Made by a program: the position numbers and the translations under genes. A stretch of DNA of 64,000 nucleotides from Mycolicibacterium crocinum. Lineage in GTDB: Bacteria > Actinomycetota > Actinomycetes > Mycobacteriales > Mycobacteriaceae. The stretch covers positions 806,001 through 870,000 of the forward strand of contig NZ_CP092362.2 in the NCBI RefSeq assembly GCF_022370635.2, given 5' to 3'. Below, piece by piece: positions 35,072 through 45,391 of the stretch. Position 1 is the stretch's first letter, and every line of letters begins with the position of its first letter. The notes beneath the pieces are model-generated. The model made no database searches and was not told the DNA's origin. It saw nothing but the letters and a program-made list of their open reading frames with translations.

Positions 35072-35367
35072 AGCACTGAACGCAGAGCTTCGGCGTTGCG
35101 CTCCTCCATCTCGACGAACACCGACGCGGTCTTGTGGCCCTTATCGCCCAGGACCCCGAGCCGGTTCTCGTGGTCGCGTAGCCGCTGGATGTGGTTGCTG
35201 TGCGCATCGGACAGTGCGCCGTGAAACGACTCTGCTGCCGGGAACGCACCGAAGATGCCCGACGCCGGGTTGGCACGGCTCAGCTGGTCGGCGCCCTCCA
35301 TCGCAAAAGAGGCAGCGTTGTACGAGCGGTTTGCGCCCGACCGCATCTCATCGACGTCGACCTGCAC
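35068..35367 (-). CDS. DUF2563 / WXG100-like small helical protein
   Basis: A 99-residue protein matching the DUF2563 pattern: VDVDEMRSGANRSYNAA, then GADQLSRANPASGIFGAF with the SGIFG turn, and FHGALSDAHSNHIQRLRDHE. Two helices joined by this turn resemble WXG100 proteins that pair with ESX substrates. GTG start preceded by AGGGGG. The gap 35368-35437 holds the operon promoter. ATGA overlap with the effector gene shows coupled expression, suggesting it is the effector's secretion partner. Confidence 0.75.
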   Translation of the reverse strand: MQVDVDEMRSGANRSYNAASFAMEGADQLSRANPASGIFGAFPAAESFHGALSDAHSNHIQRLRDHENRLGVLGDKGHKTASVFVEMEERNAEALRSVL

Positions 35368-35437
35368 TGAACACCCCCTGACGAGTTAGCTGCTAGCTAG
35401 AGGGTACTACGTCATCCGTGCTGGTCAACTCACCCAA

Positions 35438-37441
35438 TCAGCCCAGCATGCGATGCAGGAACGAGTAACTCAGCGCCGACTTGAAGGCGGTCTGCGCGTT
35501 GTCGGCCGCCCCAGCATGGCCGCCCTCGATGTTCTCGTAGTACCAGACCGGATGTCCCGCGGCCTCGAGCGCAGCCGTCATCTTCCGGGCGTGACCCGGA
35601 TGCACCCGGTCGTCACGCGTCGACGTCGTCACCAGCACCGGTGGATAGCGCTTGTCCGTCGAAATGTTCTGGTACGGCGAGTACTCCGAGATGAACTCCC
35701 AGTCCTGCGGATCGTCCGGGTCGCCGTACTCGGCGACCCACGACGCTCCGGCCAGCAGCAGATGGAACCGCCTCATATCCAGCAGCGGAACCTGGCACAC
35801 CAGCGCGCCGAAAAGCTGCGGGTACTTCGTCAGCATGATGCCCATCAGCAGGCCGCCGTTGCTGCCGCCCTGAGCACCCAGCTGCGCGACGGTGGTGATC
35901 CCGCGGGCGACCAGATCGCTTGCCACCGCGGCGAAATCCTCGGCCACCTTGTGCCGGCCCTCGCGCATCGCCTGCGTGTGCCAGCTCGGTCCGTACTCGC
36001 CGCCGCCGCGGATGTTCGCCAGCACGTACGTACCGCCCCGCGACAGCCACAGCCGACCCAACACTCCGTCGTAACCCGGAGTGCGAGACACCTCGAATCC
36101 GCCGTAACCGCCCAGCAGCGTCGGGCCTGGCGTCTGATCGTGTTTGTGGCCGACGACGAAGTAGGGGACCGCCGTGCCGTCATCGGAGGTGGCGAAATAC
36201 TGGGACACCGCCAAGTCCGCGGCATCGAAGAACGACGGCGCCCGTTTGATCTCGGTAAGCTCGGCGCCTGCCCGGCCGTACAGCAGTCGCGACGGCGTGA
36301 TGAAATCGCTGGAATCCAAAAAGATTTCGTCGCCGTGTTCATCGGTGGCGACGATCACCGTGTTGCCCTCCACGCCCGCGACCGGTTCCCGAAGCCAGGA
36401 TCCCGGCGTCACGACCTCCACCCGGCTGGCTACATCGACCAGAGTCACCAGTAGCAGCCGATCGAGCGTCCACGAGTACTGGTGCAGACTGGAACGTTCG
36501 TCGGGCTCGAAGATGACAGCCAATTCGGCTGTGCCGGCCAGGAACTCGTCGTACCTCGCGGCCAGCAGCGACCCGGTCCGGTACGACGCGGTGCCCGTCT
36601 CCCAGTCGCTGCGCAATTCGATCAGGAGCCACTCGCGGTGAATCGACAGGCTCGCGTCGGTCGGGGCGTCAATGCGAATGAGTTCGCCGGATCGGAGCTC
36701 GTACACCTCGTCGTTGAAGAAGTCGACGGCTCGGCTCACGTGCGTGCGTTCGTACCCGGGGGTCCGGTCGACGGACGCCCCCACGGCCACATCCGTGACC
36801 GGACCGGTGAATACCGTCTCCGCGTCAGCCAACGGCTGGCCACGCCGCCAGCGCTTCACCATCCGGGGATAGCCGGACTCGGTCATCGAATCGGGTCCGA
36901 AATCCGTTCCCACCAGCAGGGTGTCCACGTCCTCCCAGGAGACACGTGATTTCGCCTCCGGTAGCTCGAACCCGCCGGTCACGAATTCCCGTGTCAGCAT
37001 GTCGAATTCGCGCACGATGGCCGCATCCGAGCCGCCCGGCGACAAGGACACCAGTGCGCGGCTGAGGTCCGGTTCGATGACGTCGGCGCCGGCCCACACC
37101 CACTTCTCACCGTCAGCCGCCGCCAACGCGTCGACGTCGATGATGACGTCCCACTCGGGATCCTCGCTCAGGTAGCTTCCCAGTGTGGTCCGCCGCCACA
37201 AGCCTCTCGGGTTGCTCGCGTCGCGCCAGAAGTTGTACAGATACTCGCCGCGCCGGCGCACATACGGGATCCGCGCATCGGTGTCGAGCACCTCCAGCGC
37301 CTCGCTGCGCAGCTGCTCGAACAGCTCACCGCTGAACTCGGCGATGGTCGGATCGTTGTGCTTGCGCACCCAGTCGAGCTGCTCGTCACCGGCGATGTCT
37401 TCGAGCCACAGGTACGGGTCGTCGTCAGCCATGCCCTCCAT
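35438..37441 (-). CDS. Prolyl oligopeptidase (S9A), Rv0457c homologue
   Basis: A 667-residue cytosolic serine peptidase that cleaves after proline in short peptides. An N-terminal beta-propeller (about 60-400) precedes the alpha/beta-hydrolase domain. The catalytic triad is Ser in GGSNGGLLMG, Asp in TSTRDDRVHPGHA and His in EGGHAGAADN. Two in-frame ATGs exist, 37441 (MEGMADDD) and 37432 (MADDD); neither has a well-spaced ribosome site, so the first few residues are uncertain. Confidence 0.9.
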   Translation of the reverse strand: MEGMADDDPYLWLEDIAGDEQLDWVRKHNDPTIAEFSGELFEQLRSEALEVLDTDARIPYVRRRGEYLYNFWRDASNPRGLWRRTTLGSYLSEDPEWDVIIDVDALAAADGEKWVWAGADVIEPDLSRALVSLSPGGSDAAIVREFDMLTREFVTGGFELPEAKSRVSWEDVDTLLVGTDFGPDSMTESGYPRMVKRWRRGQPLADAETVFTGPVTDVAVGASVDRTPGYERTHVSRAVDFFNDEVYELRSGELIRIDAPTDASLSIHREWLLIELRSDWETGTASYRTGSLLAARYDEFLAGTAELAVIFEPDERSSLHQYSWTLDRLLLVTLVDVASRVEVVTPGSWLREPVAGVEGNTVIVATDEHGDEIFLDSSDFITPSRLLYGRAGAELTEIKRAPSFFDAADLAVSQYFATSDDGTAVPYFVVGHKHDQTPGPTLLGGYGGFEVSRTPGYDGVLGRLWLSRGGTYVLANIRGGGEYGPSWHTQAMREGRHKVAEDFAAVASDLVARGITTVAQLGAQGGSNGGLLMGIMLTKYPQLFGALVCQVPLLDMRRFHLLLAGASWVAEYGDPDDPQDWEFISEYSPYQNISTDKRYPPVLVTTSTRDDRVHPGHARKMTAALEAAGHPVWYYENIEGGHAGAADNAQTAFKSALSYSFLHRMLG

Positions 37442-37457
37442 TCTGCGGGCAGCGGTA

Positions 37458-39272
37458 TCAGCTCAGGTGATGCACCTCTTGTAGCCCGTACACCTCGGTG
37501 GGGAGTCCCTCGTAGCGCGCCTTGAGCTGCAACGCCAGATAGAGCGAGTAATGCCGCGACTGGTGCAGGTTGCCGCCGTGGAACCACAGGTTGTCCTGCT
37601 GGGTGGGCTTCCACATGTTGCGTTGTTCGCCCTCCCACGGTCCGGGGTCCTTGGGTGTGTCGCTACCCAACCCCCACACTTTGCCGACTTTGTCGGCGAC
37701 GTCCTGTCCGATCAGGTCGGCGGCCCACCCGTTCATCGAGCCGTAGCCGGTGGCGTACACCACGACATCGGCGGGCAGCTCGGTGCCATCGGCCAACACC
37801 ACCGAATCCTCGGTGAGGCGATCGACCTGGCCGTGGGCGAGCTTGATCCTGCCGTCGGCGACGAGGTCGCAGGCGCCGACGTCGATGTAGTAGCCGGACC
37901 CGCGGCGCAGGTACTTCATGAATAGCCCGGAACCGTCGGCGCCCCAATCCAATTCGAAGCCCGCCGCCGCCAGCCTGTCGTAGAAGTCCTTGTCACGCTC
38001 GCGCATCTGGTCGTACAGCGGGATCTGGAATTCGTGCATGATGCGATAGGGCAGCGACGCGAACGTGAGGTCAGCCTTCTCGGTCGTCATGCCCGCCGCC
38101 AACGCGCGCTCCGAGTACAGGTCGCCGAGACCGATATCCATGAGAGTGCTCGATTTGACGATATGAGTGGAGGACCGCTGCACCATCGTCACGTCGACAC
38201 CGTTCTCGTAGAGCGCCTTGCAGATGTCGTGCGCGGAATTGTTCGAGCCGATGACGACGGCTTTCTTGCCGACGTAGGGGTCCGGTCCCGGATGCGCTGA
38301 CGAGTGGTGCTGGTCGCCGCGGAAGACGTCCTGTCCGGGCAGCGTCGGCACGCTGGGCTTGCCCGACATTCCCGTCGCCAACACCAGCTGGGTCGGATAC
38401 AGCGTGAGGCGCTCGCCGTCTCGGTCGACCTCGACGGTCCACTGTCGGGCGGCTTCGTCATAGGTCGCAGACACACACGTCGTCTTCGACCAGTACGGCA
38501 CCTCCATGACCCGGGTGTAGAACTCCAGCCAGTCGCCGATCTTGTCCTTCGGCGCGAACACCGGCCAGTTCTGCGGAAACGGTAGGTAGGGCAGATGGTC
38601 ATACCAGACCGGATCGTGCAGGCACAGCGACTTGTACCGCTTGCGCCACTGATCCCCGGGCCGTTCGTGCGTGTCGACGACGATCGCCGGCACCCGCAGT
38701 TGACGCAGCCGTGCACCCAGCGCGATGCCACCCTGACCGCCGCCGACAACGAGGACGTAAGGCTGGACGGTCCGGCCCAGTTGGGCCTCCTCGTCTGCCC
38801 GCTTCTCCGCCCACGAGCGCGGATCCGGGTCGTCGCCGTGGACCGCGCCCAGTGCCCGCGTCGGCCCCTTGGCTTCTTCGAAGCCCTTCAGTTCCTGCAG
38901 CGCGGTGAGCAGGGTCCAGGCCTGATCGCCCTTGAGGCGCAGGTGACCGGTGCCGCGGCCAACGGCGGTGTCGAACTCGATGAACGCCGACGTGACCTCA
39001 CCGTCTTCGGTCGGCGTCTCACGGGTGCGGAAGCCCGACGGATCGGTCCCGTCCAGGCGGGCGCCGAGCATGTCGGCGATCTGGTCGCGACCCTCGACGG
39101 TCTTGATGTTCCAGGTGAACGAGACGAGATCGCGCCAGAAGCTGTCGACGGCGAACTTGCCCACGGCACGGTCGATATCCCGGGCCGCGAGTGCGGCCTC
39201 GAAGTCGGCGAGCCACTCGTCGACCCGCTGCTGCGGGGTGAGGGTCGCCTGAGGTTCCAATGTCGATGTCAT
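37458..39272 (-). CDS. Flavin-containing monooxygenase with N-terminal NTF2-like domain
   Basis: A 604-residue NADPH/FAD monooxygenase. Residues about 15-150 are an NTF2/SnoaL-like fold (VDEWLADFEAALAARDIDRAVG). The FAD motif is VVGGGQGGIALGARLRQL near 180, and the NADPH motif is VVIGSNNSAHDICKALYENG in the middle. It is in the FMO/Baeyer-Villiger group, which inserts oxygen into ketones or oxidises soft nucleophiles. Substrate unknown. I start at MTSTLEP, since the upstream extension MRCGLAH looks non-coding. Sixteen bases from the peptidase gene on the same strand. Confidence 0.87.
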   Translation of the reverse strand: MTSTLEPQATLTPQQRVDEWLADFEAALAARDIDRAVGKFAVDSFWRDLVSFTWNIKTVEGRDQIADMLGARLDGTDPSGFRTRETPTEDGEVTSAFIEFDTAVGRGTGHLRLKGDQAWTLLTALQELKGFEEAKGPTRALGAVHGDDPDPRSWAEKRADEEAQLGRTVQPYVLVVGGGQGGIALGARLRQLRVPAIVVDTHERPGDQWRKRYKSLCLHDPVWYDHLPYLPFPQNWPVFAPKDKIGDWLEFYTRVMEVPYWSKTTCVSATYDEAARQWTVEVDRDGERLTLYPTQLVLATGMSGKPSVPTLPGQDVFRGDQHHSSAHPGPDPYVGKKAVVIGSNNSAHDICKALYENGVDVTMVQRSSTHIVKSSTLMDIGLGDLYSERALAAGMTTEKADLTFASLPYRIMHEFQIPLYDQMRERDKDFYDRLAAAGFELDWGADGSGLFMKYLRRGSGYYIDVGACDLVADGRIKLAHGQVDRLTEDSVVLADGTELPADVVVYATGYGSMNGWAADLIGQDVADKVGKVWGLGSDTPKDPGPWEGEQRNMWKPTQQDNLWFHGGNLHQSRHYSLYLALQLKARYEGLPTEVYGLQEVHHLS

Positions 39273-39331
39273 GTGAGCCAGACCACACCTCACGCCAGGC
39301 TGCGTGCAAGAGTTGCGAACCGTTGCAACGG

Positions 39332-40630
39332 CTAGCGGATGTCCATCCCCGCCGGCCGCGCCCGGGCCGACCTGCGGCGGTGGATCTCGTTGCGGACCGC
39401 GGCCGCCACTTCGCGACCAGTCGACGCGATATGACGCGGACGCCTGCGCACCGCGCGCCCCGCCGCGATCGCGAGCCGCCGGGGTGCGACTAGATGCTTC
39501 GGCGCGACCTCGTGGTTGAGCACCCGCATCAGCGTGTGGCGCGCGTGTGCATCGTCGGCGATGCCGCGCAGCACCTCGGTGAGTACTGGCGTCGACGGCC
39601 CAGGTGCGCCAATGTCAGTCGCGAACCAATGCATGGCGTAGGCGTCGCGGTCGCGCCAGCGCCACCACCGCCTGGTCGCCTCGTCGACCGCGGACTGGTC
39701 GGCGAGCCCGGCAGGCAGCATGTCGGCGAGCCGTTCGGCTTGGCACAACGCGTCAGAGATGCCCTGCCCCGGCGTGAAGTCCTTGAAATGGCCGGCGTCG
39801 CCGACGAGCACCCAGCCGGGTCCGGCTGACTGCCGGAAGTAGCCGTGCCAGTTGGCCATGACGCGCAATGGGCCCGTCCGGCGCGCGTCCGCGAGCAGAT
39901 CGGCGAGCTCTGGCCAGCTTGCGATGCCCGCGTCGAAGGCCTCCTCTCGAGGCCTGTCACAGTCGGCGCCGACAGCGACGCACACCATGTACAGCCCGCA
40001 ATCGGTCGGACTGGCGAGGAATGCGGTCTCGCCGATACGGGCGATCCTGAGCCGCCCCTCCCGATCGCCGACCCCCTCGAAGTACCCCCAGATCGGCAGC
40101 CGTCCCATTGGTGTCGTCGAATATTCCTCGGCGTCAACCTGTTTGGCGACCATGGACTGCCGGCCGTCGGCGCCCACCACGAGGCGAGAGTGAATCGGTC
40201 CGTCCTCGGTCTCGACGCCGACGATCCGGCCGTCGACCTTAATCAGATGGGACGCTTTCACCCCGGTGCGGACGTCGGCGCCCGCCGCGACAGCGGCATC
40301 GACCAGCAGCGCGTCCAGGGTCGTGCGCCGAACACAGAGCCCGGGTAGCGGAAAAGTGGCGCGATCGAACTCGTCCTCGATGCGGACGTCATCGTTGAGC
40401 ATGGTGAACCGGGTGATCGTGGCGGCACCTGCGGCGAGAACCGATTCCAACGCACCGAGGCGTTCAAGCGATGCCGACCCGCGCGGTTGGATGATGTGCG
40501 TCGAGGGCGTCTCCGAGGGGAAGTGCGCCTTGTCCACTACGCAGACGCTGAAACCTCGTCTCGCCAGCTGGACGGCCAGCGGCGACCCCGCGCAGCGCGC
40601 CCCGACGATCACCACGTCGAAGACCTGCAT
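39332..40630 (-). CDS. FAD-dependent oxidoreductase (PHBH/geranylgeranyl reductase-like)
   Basis: A 432-residue group A flavoprotein. The FAD fingerprint is VVIVGARCAGSPLAVQLARRG at the N-terminus, the DG motif VVGADGRQSMV is in the middle, and the GD motif VLVGDAGHFKDFTPGQGISDALCQAERLA is near 280. Such enzymes hydroxylate aromatics or reduce isoprenoids. Divergent from the alcohol dehydrogenase gene across an 85-base gap. Confidence 0.87.
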   Translation of the reverse strand: MQVFDVVIVGARCAGSPLAVQLARRGFSVCVVDKAHFPSETPSTHIIQPRGSASLERLGALESVLAAGAATITRFTMLNDDVRIEDEFDRATFPLPGLCVRRTTLDALLVDAAVAAGADVRTGVKASHLIKVDGRIVGVETEDGPIHSRLVVGADGRQSMVAKQVDAEEYSTTPMGRLPIWGYFEGVGDREGRLRIARIGETAFLASPTDCGLYMVCVAVGADCDRPREEAFDAGIASWPELADLLADARRTGPLRVMANWHGYFRQSAGPGWVLVGDAGHFKDFTPGQGISDALCQAERLADMLPAGLADQSAVDEATRRWWRWRDRDAYAMHWFATDIGAPGPSTPVLTEVLRGIADDAHARHTLMRVLNHEVAPKHLVAPRRLAIAAGRAVRRRPRHIASTGREVAAAVRNEIHRRRSARARPAGMDIR

Positions 40631-40715
40631 GACTCAGTTTGCCCCGTGAGGCCACCTGTTCTGCAACCCCCTGCAACTCTTTCGAGGTGTGGTCGCCGTC
40701 ACATAGAACGGCGGC

Positions 40716-41768
40716 ATGAAAGCAGCTGTCTATTACGGACCCAACAAGGTCGAGATCGACGACGTCGCCGAGCCGGAGCCGGCGCCGGGCACCGTCAAGC
40801 TCAAGGTCGGCTTCAACGGGATCTGCGGCACCGACCTGCACGAGTACTACGCCGGACCCATCTTCGTACCCACCTCGCCGCACCCACTGACGGGCCAGCA
40901 ATTACCGCTGACCATCGGCCACGAATTTTCAGGGACGATCACCGCCGTCGGCGACGGCGTCACCGGCTGGGCTGAAGGCGATCGGGTAGCCGTCGAACCC
41001 ATCTACAAGTGCGGCGACTGCGCACCCTGCCGCGCCGGAAATTACAACGTGTGTCAACACATCGGTTTTCACGGATTGATGTCCGACGGAGGTATGGCCG
41101 AATACACCGTCGTCCCGACATCGATGCTGCACAAGCTGCCCAACAGTGTGTCCTTGGAACTCGGTGCGCTCGTGGAACCGATGTCGGTGGCCTACCACGC
41201 CGCCACCCTCGGTGACGTGAGCGGCGGCGACACCGCCATGGTGTTCGGAGCCGGACCGATCGGCATCGGGTTGTGGTTTGCCCTGCGCGGCAAGGGCGTT
41301 GACGACATCTTCGTGGTCGAGCCGTCTGCCACCCGGCGCGCTGCCATCGAATCCCTGGGCGCCACGACGCTCGACCCGACAGCGATCGACGTCCCGACAT
41401 TCATCGCCGACCACACCCGTGGCAACGGTGCCGATGCGGTGTTCGACGCCGCCGGCGTCACGCCTGCGGTGACGACTGCGCTGGCGTGCGTGGCATCACG
41501 CAAGCCGATGGTGAGTGTCGCCATCTACGAGAAGCCCTTGGAGACGCCACTTCTCAACCTCGTCATGAACGAAAGCCGCATTCAGGGCTCCCTGTGCTAC
41601 ACCGGGTCAGACTTTGAATCCGTCATCTCGCTGATGGCCGACGGTGCCTACGACACCACCGGCTGGGTGGCCACAATCCCGATCGACGACGTGGTCGACG
41701 AAGGCTTCGAGGCGCTACATGCGGGCAAGAAAATGAAAGTCTTGGTAGATCCGAACGGAGAATCATGA
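40716..41768 (+). CDS. Zinc-dependent 2,3-butanediol/acetoin-type dehydrogenase (MDR)
   Basis: A 350-residue medium-chain dehydrogenase. Catalytic zinc ligands are in CGTDLHEY and GHEFSG, structural zinc in CGDCAPCRAGNYNVC, and the NAD loop is GAGPIG. The HEFSG and LTIGHE patterns are those of (R,R)-butanediol dehydrogenase. It overlaps the following SDR by ATGA; the pairing fits a diketone/diol interconversion module. Confidence 0.85.
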   Translation: MKAAVYYGPNKVEIDDVAEPEPAPGTVKLKVGFNGICGTDLHEYYAGPIFVPTSPHPLTGQQLPLTIGHEFSGTITAVGDGVTGWAEGDRVAVEPIYKCGDCAPCRAGNYNVCQHIGFHGLMSDGGMAEYTVVPTSMLHKLPNSVSLELGALVEPMSVAYHAATLGDVSGGDTAMVFGAGPIGIGLWFALRGKGVDDIFVVEPSATRRAAIESLGATTLDPTAIDVPTFIADHTRGNGADAVFDAAGVTPAVTTALACVASRKPMVSVAIYEKPLETPLLNLVMNESRIQGSLCYTGSDFESVISLMADGAYDTTGWVATIPIDDVVDEGFEALHAGKKMKVLVDPNGES

Positions 41769-42544
41769 GCTTTCACGGAAAGGTCGCTCTGGTCACCGGG
41801 GCCGCGCGGGGGATCGGCCGCGGAATCGCGTTGCGGCTCGCCCGGGACGGTGCCAACGTCGGGCTTGTCGACGTTCGTTCCGACGGTATCGAGGCCGCAG
41901 CCGCTGAGATCGCCGAGATCGGCTGTAAGGCAACAACATTTGTCGCTGACGTGAGCGACCGCGAGCAGGTCTTCGCGGCCGTCGACCACACCGCAACGGC
42001 CCTGGACGGGTTCGACATTGTGGTAAACAACGCGGGCATCGCGCTGGTCGGACCGATCGCCGACGTCACTGCAGAGCAGGTTGCCCGGGTCTGGGACATC
42101 AATGTCAACGGTGTGTTGTGGGGCATCCAGGCGGCGGCGTCGAAGTTCGCGGCCCTCGGCCATGGCGGCAAGATCATCAACGCCTCGTCGATCGCCGGTC
42201 ATGACGGCTTCGGCATGCTCGGCGTATACAGCGCATCGAAATTCGCGGTACGCGCACTGACGCAGGCCGCTGCCAAGGAATACGCCGCGGTGGGCATCAC
42301 CGTGAACGCCTATTGCCCGGGTGTCGTCGGCACCGACATGTGGGTGGAGATCGACAAGCGGTTCGCCGAGCTGACCGGGGCGGCCGAGGGCGAGACGTAT
42401 GCGAAGTTCGTCGGCGGGATCGCGCTGGGGCGTGCCGAGACCCCCGACGATGTGGCGGGGTTCGTCTCCTATCTGGCGGGTCCGGACGCCGACTACATGA
42501 CCGGCCAGGCGGGGCTGATCGACGGCGGCCTGGTTTACCGCTGA
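41765..42544 (+). CDS. Diacetyl/acetoin reductase-type SDR
   Basis: A 259-residue SDR: TGAARGIGRG, NNAGIALVG, Ser in NASSIAGHDGF and YSASK. SSIAGHDGFGMLGVYSASKFAVR is the acetoin reductase pattern (BudC/ButA). Reduces diacetyl or acetoin with NADH. Translationally coupled to the upstream zinc dehydrogenase. Confidence 0.85.
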   Translation: MSFHGKVALVTGAARGIGRGIALRLARDGANVGLVDVRSDGIEAAAAEIAEIGCKATTFVADVSDREQVFAAVDHTATALDGFDIVVNNAGIALVGPIADVTAEQVARVWDINVNGVLWGIQAAASKFAALGHGGKIINASSIAGHDGFGMLGVYSASKFAVRALTQAAAKEYAAVGITVNAYCPGVVGTDMWVEIDKRFAELTGAAEGETYAKFVGGIALGRAETPDDVAGFVSYLAGPDADYMTGQAGLIDGGLVYR

Positions 42545-42567
42545 GATGCGGAGCACAATCGGCAGTG

Positions 42568-43857
42568 ATGCAAGGGGCGAATGTGCCTGAGCCCGCAGTC
42601 GCGCTCGGCGAGGACCCGCGTAGCTACGCGCGGCTGATGTCGGCCGTCTATGACGCGACGATGTCGGGTCACCGTGCGCCCGCTCGCCCTCGCGACATCA
42701 TCGGCGACTCGTGGCAGCGGCTGATGTCTGCCGGCGTCGACCCCGACAACCGCACCCCACCGGTCGTCGAGTCCGGCGCGGTGGAGGCGCTGCGACGGGC
42801 GTCAGGCTTGATGGCAGTGCTCGACGAGGTGTCCCGCGGCCTCGAGTCGATCGTGGCCGACGGCACCAACATCCTGGTCGTGGCCGACTCGCACGGGAGG
42901 GTGTTGTGGCGGTCGGGCTCCCCTGCGGTCCTCAACAACGCCGACCGCCTCGGGTTCATCGAAGGAGCGCGATGGGCTGAAGGTGAAGTGGGCACCAACG
43001 CCATCGGCACGGCGCTGGTGTCCAACCGCGCGGTTCAGGTGTTCTCCGCAGAGCACTTCTTGCGGACGCATCATTCCTGGACGTGCGCGGGAGCGCCGAT
43101 CCGCGATCCGCGCACCGGGCAGGTGATCGGGGTGGTCGACGTCTCCGGCCCGGCGGCGACGGTGCACCCGACGACGGTGGCGTTGGTCGACGCGGTCGCC
43201 CGGCTCGCCGAATCGCATCTGCGTGAACAACACGACCGCACGCTCAATCGGCTCCGGATGGTCGCTGCCCCGATACTGGCCCGCATCGGCAAGCCGGCGC
43301 TGGCCGTCGACTCCGAGGGTTGGGTGGCGGCGGTCGACTCGCTGCCGCTGCACAATCGCATTCTGCTGCCGGACGAGATCGCTCCGGGCCGGGTGTGGAT
43401 CACCTCCCTGGGCGTCTGCGATATCGACGTGCTTCCCGGTGGGTGGCTGGTTCGGCCGGCCGAGGACGACGAGGCTCCGGCGCTGACGCGGGTGGAGTTG
43501 GATCTCACGGCGCCCGGCGCACCCGCATTGGACTTGGCGGGGCAGTTCGGCCGCTGGCGCCACGGGATCTCGCTGCGGCATGCCGAGATCCTGCTGATCT
43601 TGGCGCGTGATCCGCGGGGCCGGTCGGCGCCCGAGCTGGCCGTCGACCTCTACGGCGACCGGAGCCGGGTTGTCACGGTACGCGCTGAATTGTCGCGTCT
43701 GCGTAAGCATTTCGCCGGTTTGCTTGCCGCGCAGCCGTATCGTTTTGCCAGTGGTGTCGACGTGACCGTGCGATATCCCGTAGACATGTCACTGGTGCTG
43801 CCATCATCGACCGCACCGGCGGTTCGTGCCGCACGTATCACCGAAAGTGTCTCGTAG
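42568..43857 (+). CDS. GAF-domain transcriptional regulator (AcoR-like N-terminus, no sigma-54 ATPase)
   Basis: A 429-residue regulator. Residues about 30-230 resemble the sensor half of AcoR-type activators: [38 protein letters not shown] and GVVDVSGP. There is no sigma-54 ATPase module; the C-terminus has a winged-helix-like HTH region [11 protein letters not shown]...[25 protein letters not shown]. It lies between the diol dehydrogenases and the aldehyde dehydrogenase and probably activates one or both. GTG at 42565 is an alternative start. Confidence 0.78.
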   Translation: MQGANVPEPAVALGEDPRSYARLMSAVYDATMSGHRAPARPRDIIGDSWQRLMSAGVDPDNRTPPVVESGAVEALRRASGLMAVLDEVSRGLESIVADGTNILVVADSHGRVLWRSGSPAVLNNADRLGFIEGARWAEGEVGTNAIGTALVSNRAVQVFSAEHFLRTHHSWTCAGAPIRDPRTGQVIGVVDVSGPAATVHPTTVALVDAVARLAESHLREQHDRTLNRLRMVAAPILARIGKPALAVDSEGWVAAVDSLPLHNRILLPDEIAPGRVWITSLGVCDIDVLPGGWLVRPAEDDEAPALTRVELDLTAPGAPALDLAGQFGRWRHGISLRHAEILLILARDPRGRSAPELAVDLYGDRSRVVTVRAELSRLRKHFAGLLAAQPYRFASGVDVTVRYPVDMSLVLPSSTAPAVRAARITESVS

Positions 43858-43867
43858 AGGAGGACTT

Positions 43868-45391
43868 ATGACTGTTTTCGCCCGCCCCGGTGCGTCGGGG
43901 TCTGCCATGTCTTTTCAGTCTCGGTATGAGAATTTCATCGGTGGTGAGTGGGTGGCGCCGGTGGGTGGTCAGTATTTCGAGAACCCGACACCCGTGACCG
44001 GTGAAGTCTTCACCGAGGTGGCGCGCTCCACCGACGCCGATATCGAGAAGGCGTTGGATGCCGCGCACGCGGCCGCACCGGCATGGGGTAAGACGTCCGC
44101 GGGCGAGCGGTCGGTGATTCTCAATAAGATCGCCGACCGTATCGAGGCCAACCTCGAGTCGATCGCCCTTGCCGAATCCTGGGATAACGGCAAGCCGATC
44201 CGGGAAACGCTCAATGCCGATATTCCGTTGGCGGTGGACCACTTCCGCTACTTCGCCGCCGCGATCCGCGCTCAGGAAGGCGCGTTGTCGCAGATCGATG
44301 AGGACACCGTCGCCTACCACTTCCACGAGCCGTTGGGGGTGGTGGGACAGATCATTCCGTGGAACTTCCCGATCCTGATGGCCGTCTGGAAGCTGGCACC
44401 GGCGCTGGCCGCGGGTAATGCGATCGTGCTCAAGCCGGCTGAGCAGACCCCCGCTTCGGTGCTGTATCTGATCTCGCTGATCGCCGACCTGCTGCCTGCC
44501 GGAGTGCTCAATGTGGTCAACGGTTTCGGGGTGGAGGCCGGCAAACCGCTGGCGTCGAGCAATCGGATCGCGAAGATCGCGTTCACCGGGGAAACCACCA
44601 CGGGCCGGTTGATCATGCAGTACGCCTCCCAGAACCTGATCCCGGTCACCTTGGAGCTGGGCGGGAAGAGCCCGAACATTTTCTTCTCCGATGTGATGGC
44701 CGCCAACGACGACTATCAGGACAAGGCGTTGGAGGGGTTCACCATGTTCGCCCTCAACCAGGGTGAGGTGTGCACCTGCCCCTCGCGGAGCCTGATCCAG
44801 TCCGATATCTATGACGACTTCCTGGCGATGGCGGCGATCCGCACCAAAGCGGTGCGGCAAGGGGATCCGCTGGATACCGAGACGATGATCGGCGCGCAGG
44901 CCTCCAACGACCAGCTCGAAAAGATCTTGTCCTACATCGAGATCGGCAAGAGTGAAGGCGCCCAGATCTTGACCGGCGGTGAGCGTGCCGAGTTGGGTGG
45001 TGACCTCAACGGCGGCTACTACGTGCAGCCCACGATTTTCACCGGTGACAACGCGATGCGGATTTTCCAGGAGGAGATCTTCGGACCCGTGGTGTCGGTG
45101 ACGTCGTTCACCGATTACGACGACGCCATCCGGATCGCGAACGACACCCTCTACGGGTTGGGGGCCGGGGTGTGGAGCCGTGATGGCAACACCGCCTACC
45201 GGGCCGGGCGCGACATCAAGGCCGGGCGGGTGTGGACGAACTGCTACCACGCTTATCCCGCGCACGCGGCGTTCGGTGGCTACAAGCAGTCCGGCATCGG
45301 CCGGGAAAACCACAAGATGATGCTCGACCACTATCAGCAGACCAAGAACCTGCTCGTCTCGTACAGCAACAAAGCCCAAGGATTCTTCTGA
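43868..45391 (+). CDS. Aldehyde dehydrogenase (Rv0458 homologue)
   Basis: A 507-residue NAD-dependent ALDH oxidising aldehydes to acids. [10 protein letters not shown] holds the NAD-contact residues, [13 protein letters not shown] the catalytic Glu, and GEVCTCPSR the catalytic Cys (second Cys of the pair by alignment). Length and [13 protein letters not shown] agree with acetaldehyde-type ExaC/AldB enzymes. The start at 43868 is fixed by AGAGGAGGA six bases ahead. Overlaps the DUF779 gene by one base (TGATG). Confidence 0.92.
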   Translation: MTVFARPGASGSAMSFQSRYENFIGGEWVAPVGGQYFENPTPVTGEVFTEVARSTDADIEKALDAAHAAAPAWGKTSAGERSVILNKIADRIEANLESIALAESWDNGKPIRETLNADIPLAVDHFRYFAAAIRAQEGALSQIDEDTVAYHFHEPLGVVGQIIPWNFPILMAVWKLAPALAAGNAIVLKPAEQTPASVLYLISLIADLLPAGVLNVVNGFGVEAGKPLASSNRIAKIAFTGETTTGRLIMQYASQNLIPVTLELGGKSPNIFFSDVMAANDDYQDKALEGFTMFALNQGEVCTCPSRSLIQSDIYDDFLAMAAIRTKAVRQGDPLDTETMIGAQASNDQLEKILSYIEIGKSEGAQILTGGERAELGGDLNGGYYVQPTIFTGDNAMRIFQEEIFGPVVSVTSFTDYDDAIRIANDTLYGLGAGVWSRDGNTAYRAGRDIKAGRVWTNCYHAYPAHAAFGGYKQSGIGRENHKMMLDHYQQTKNLLVSYSNKAQGFF

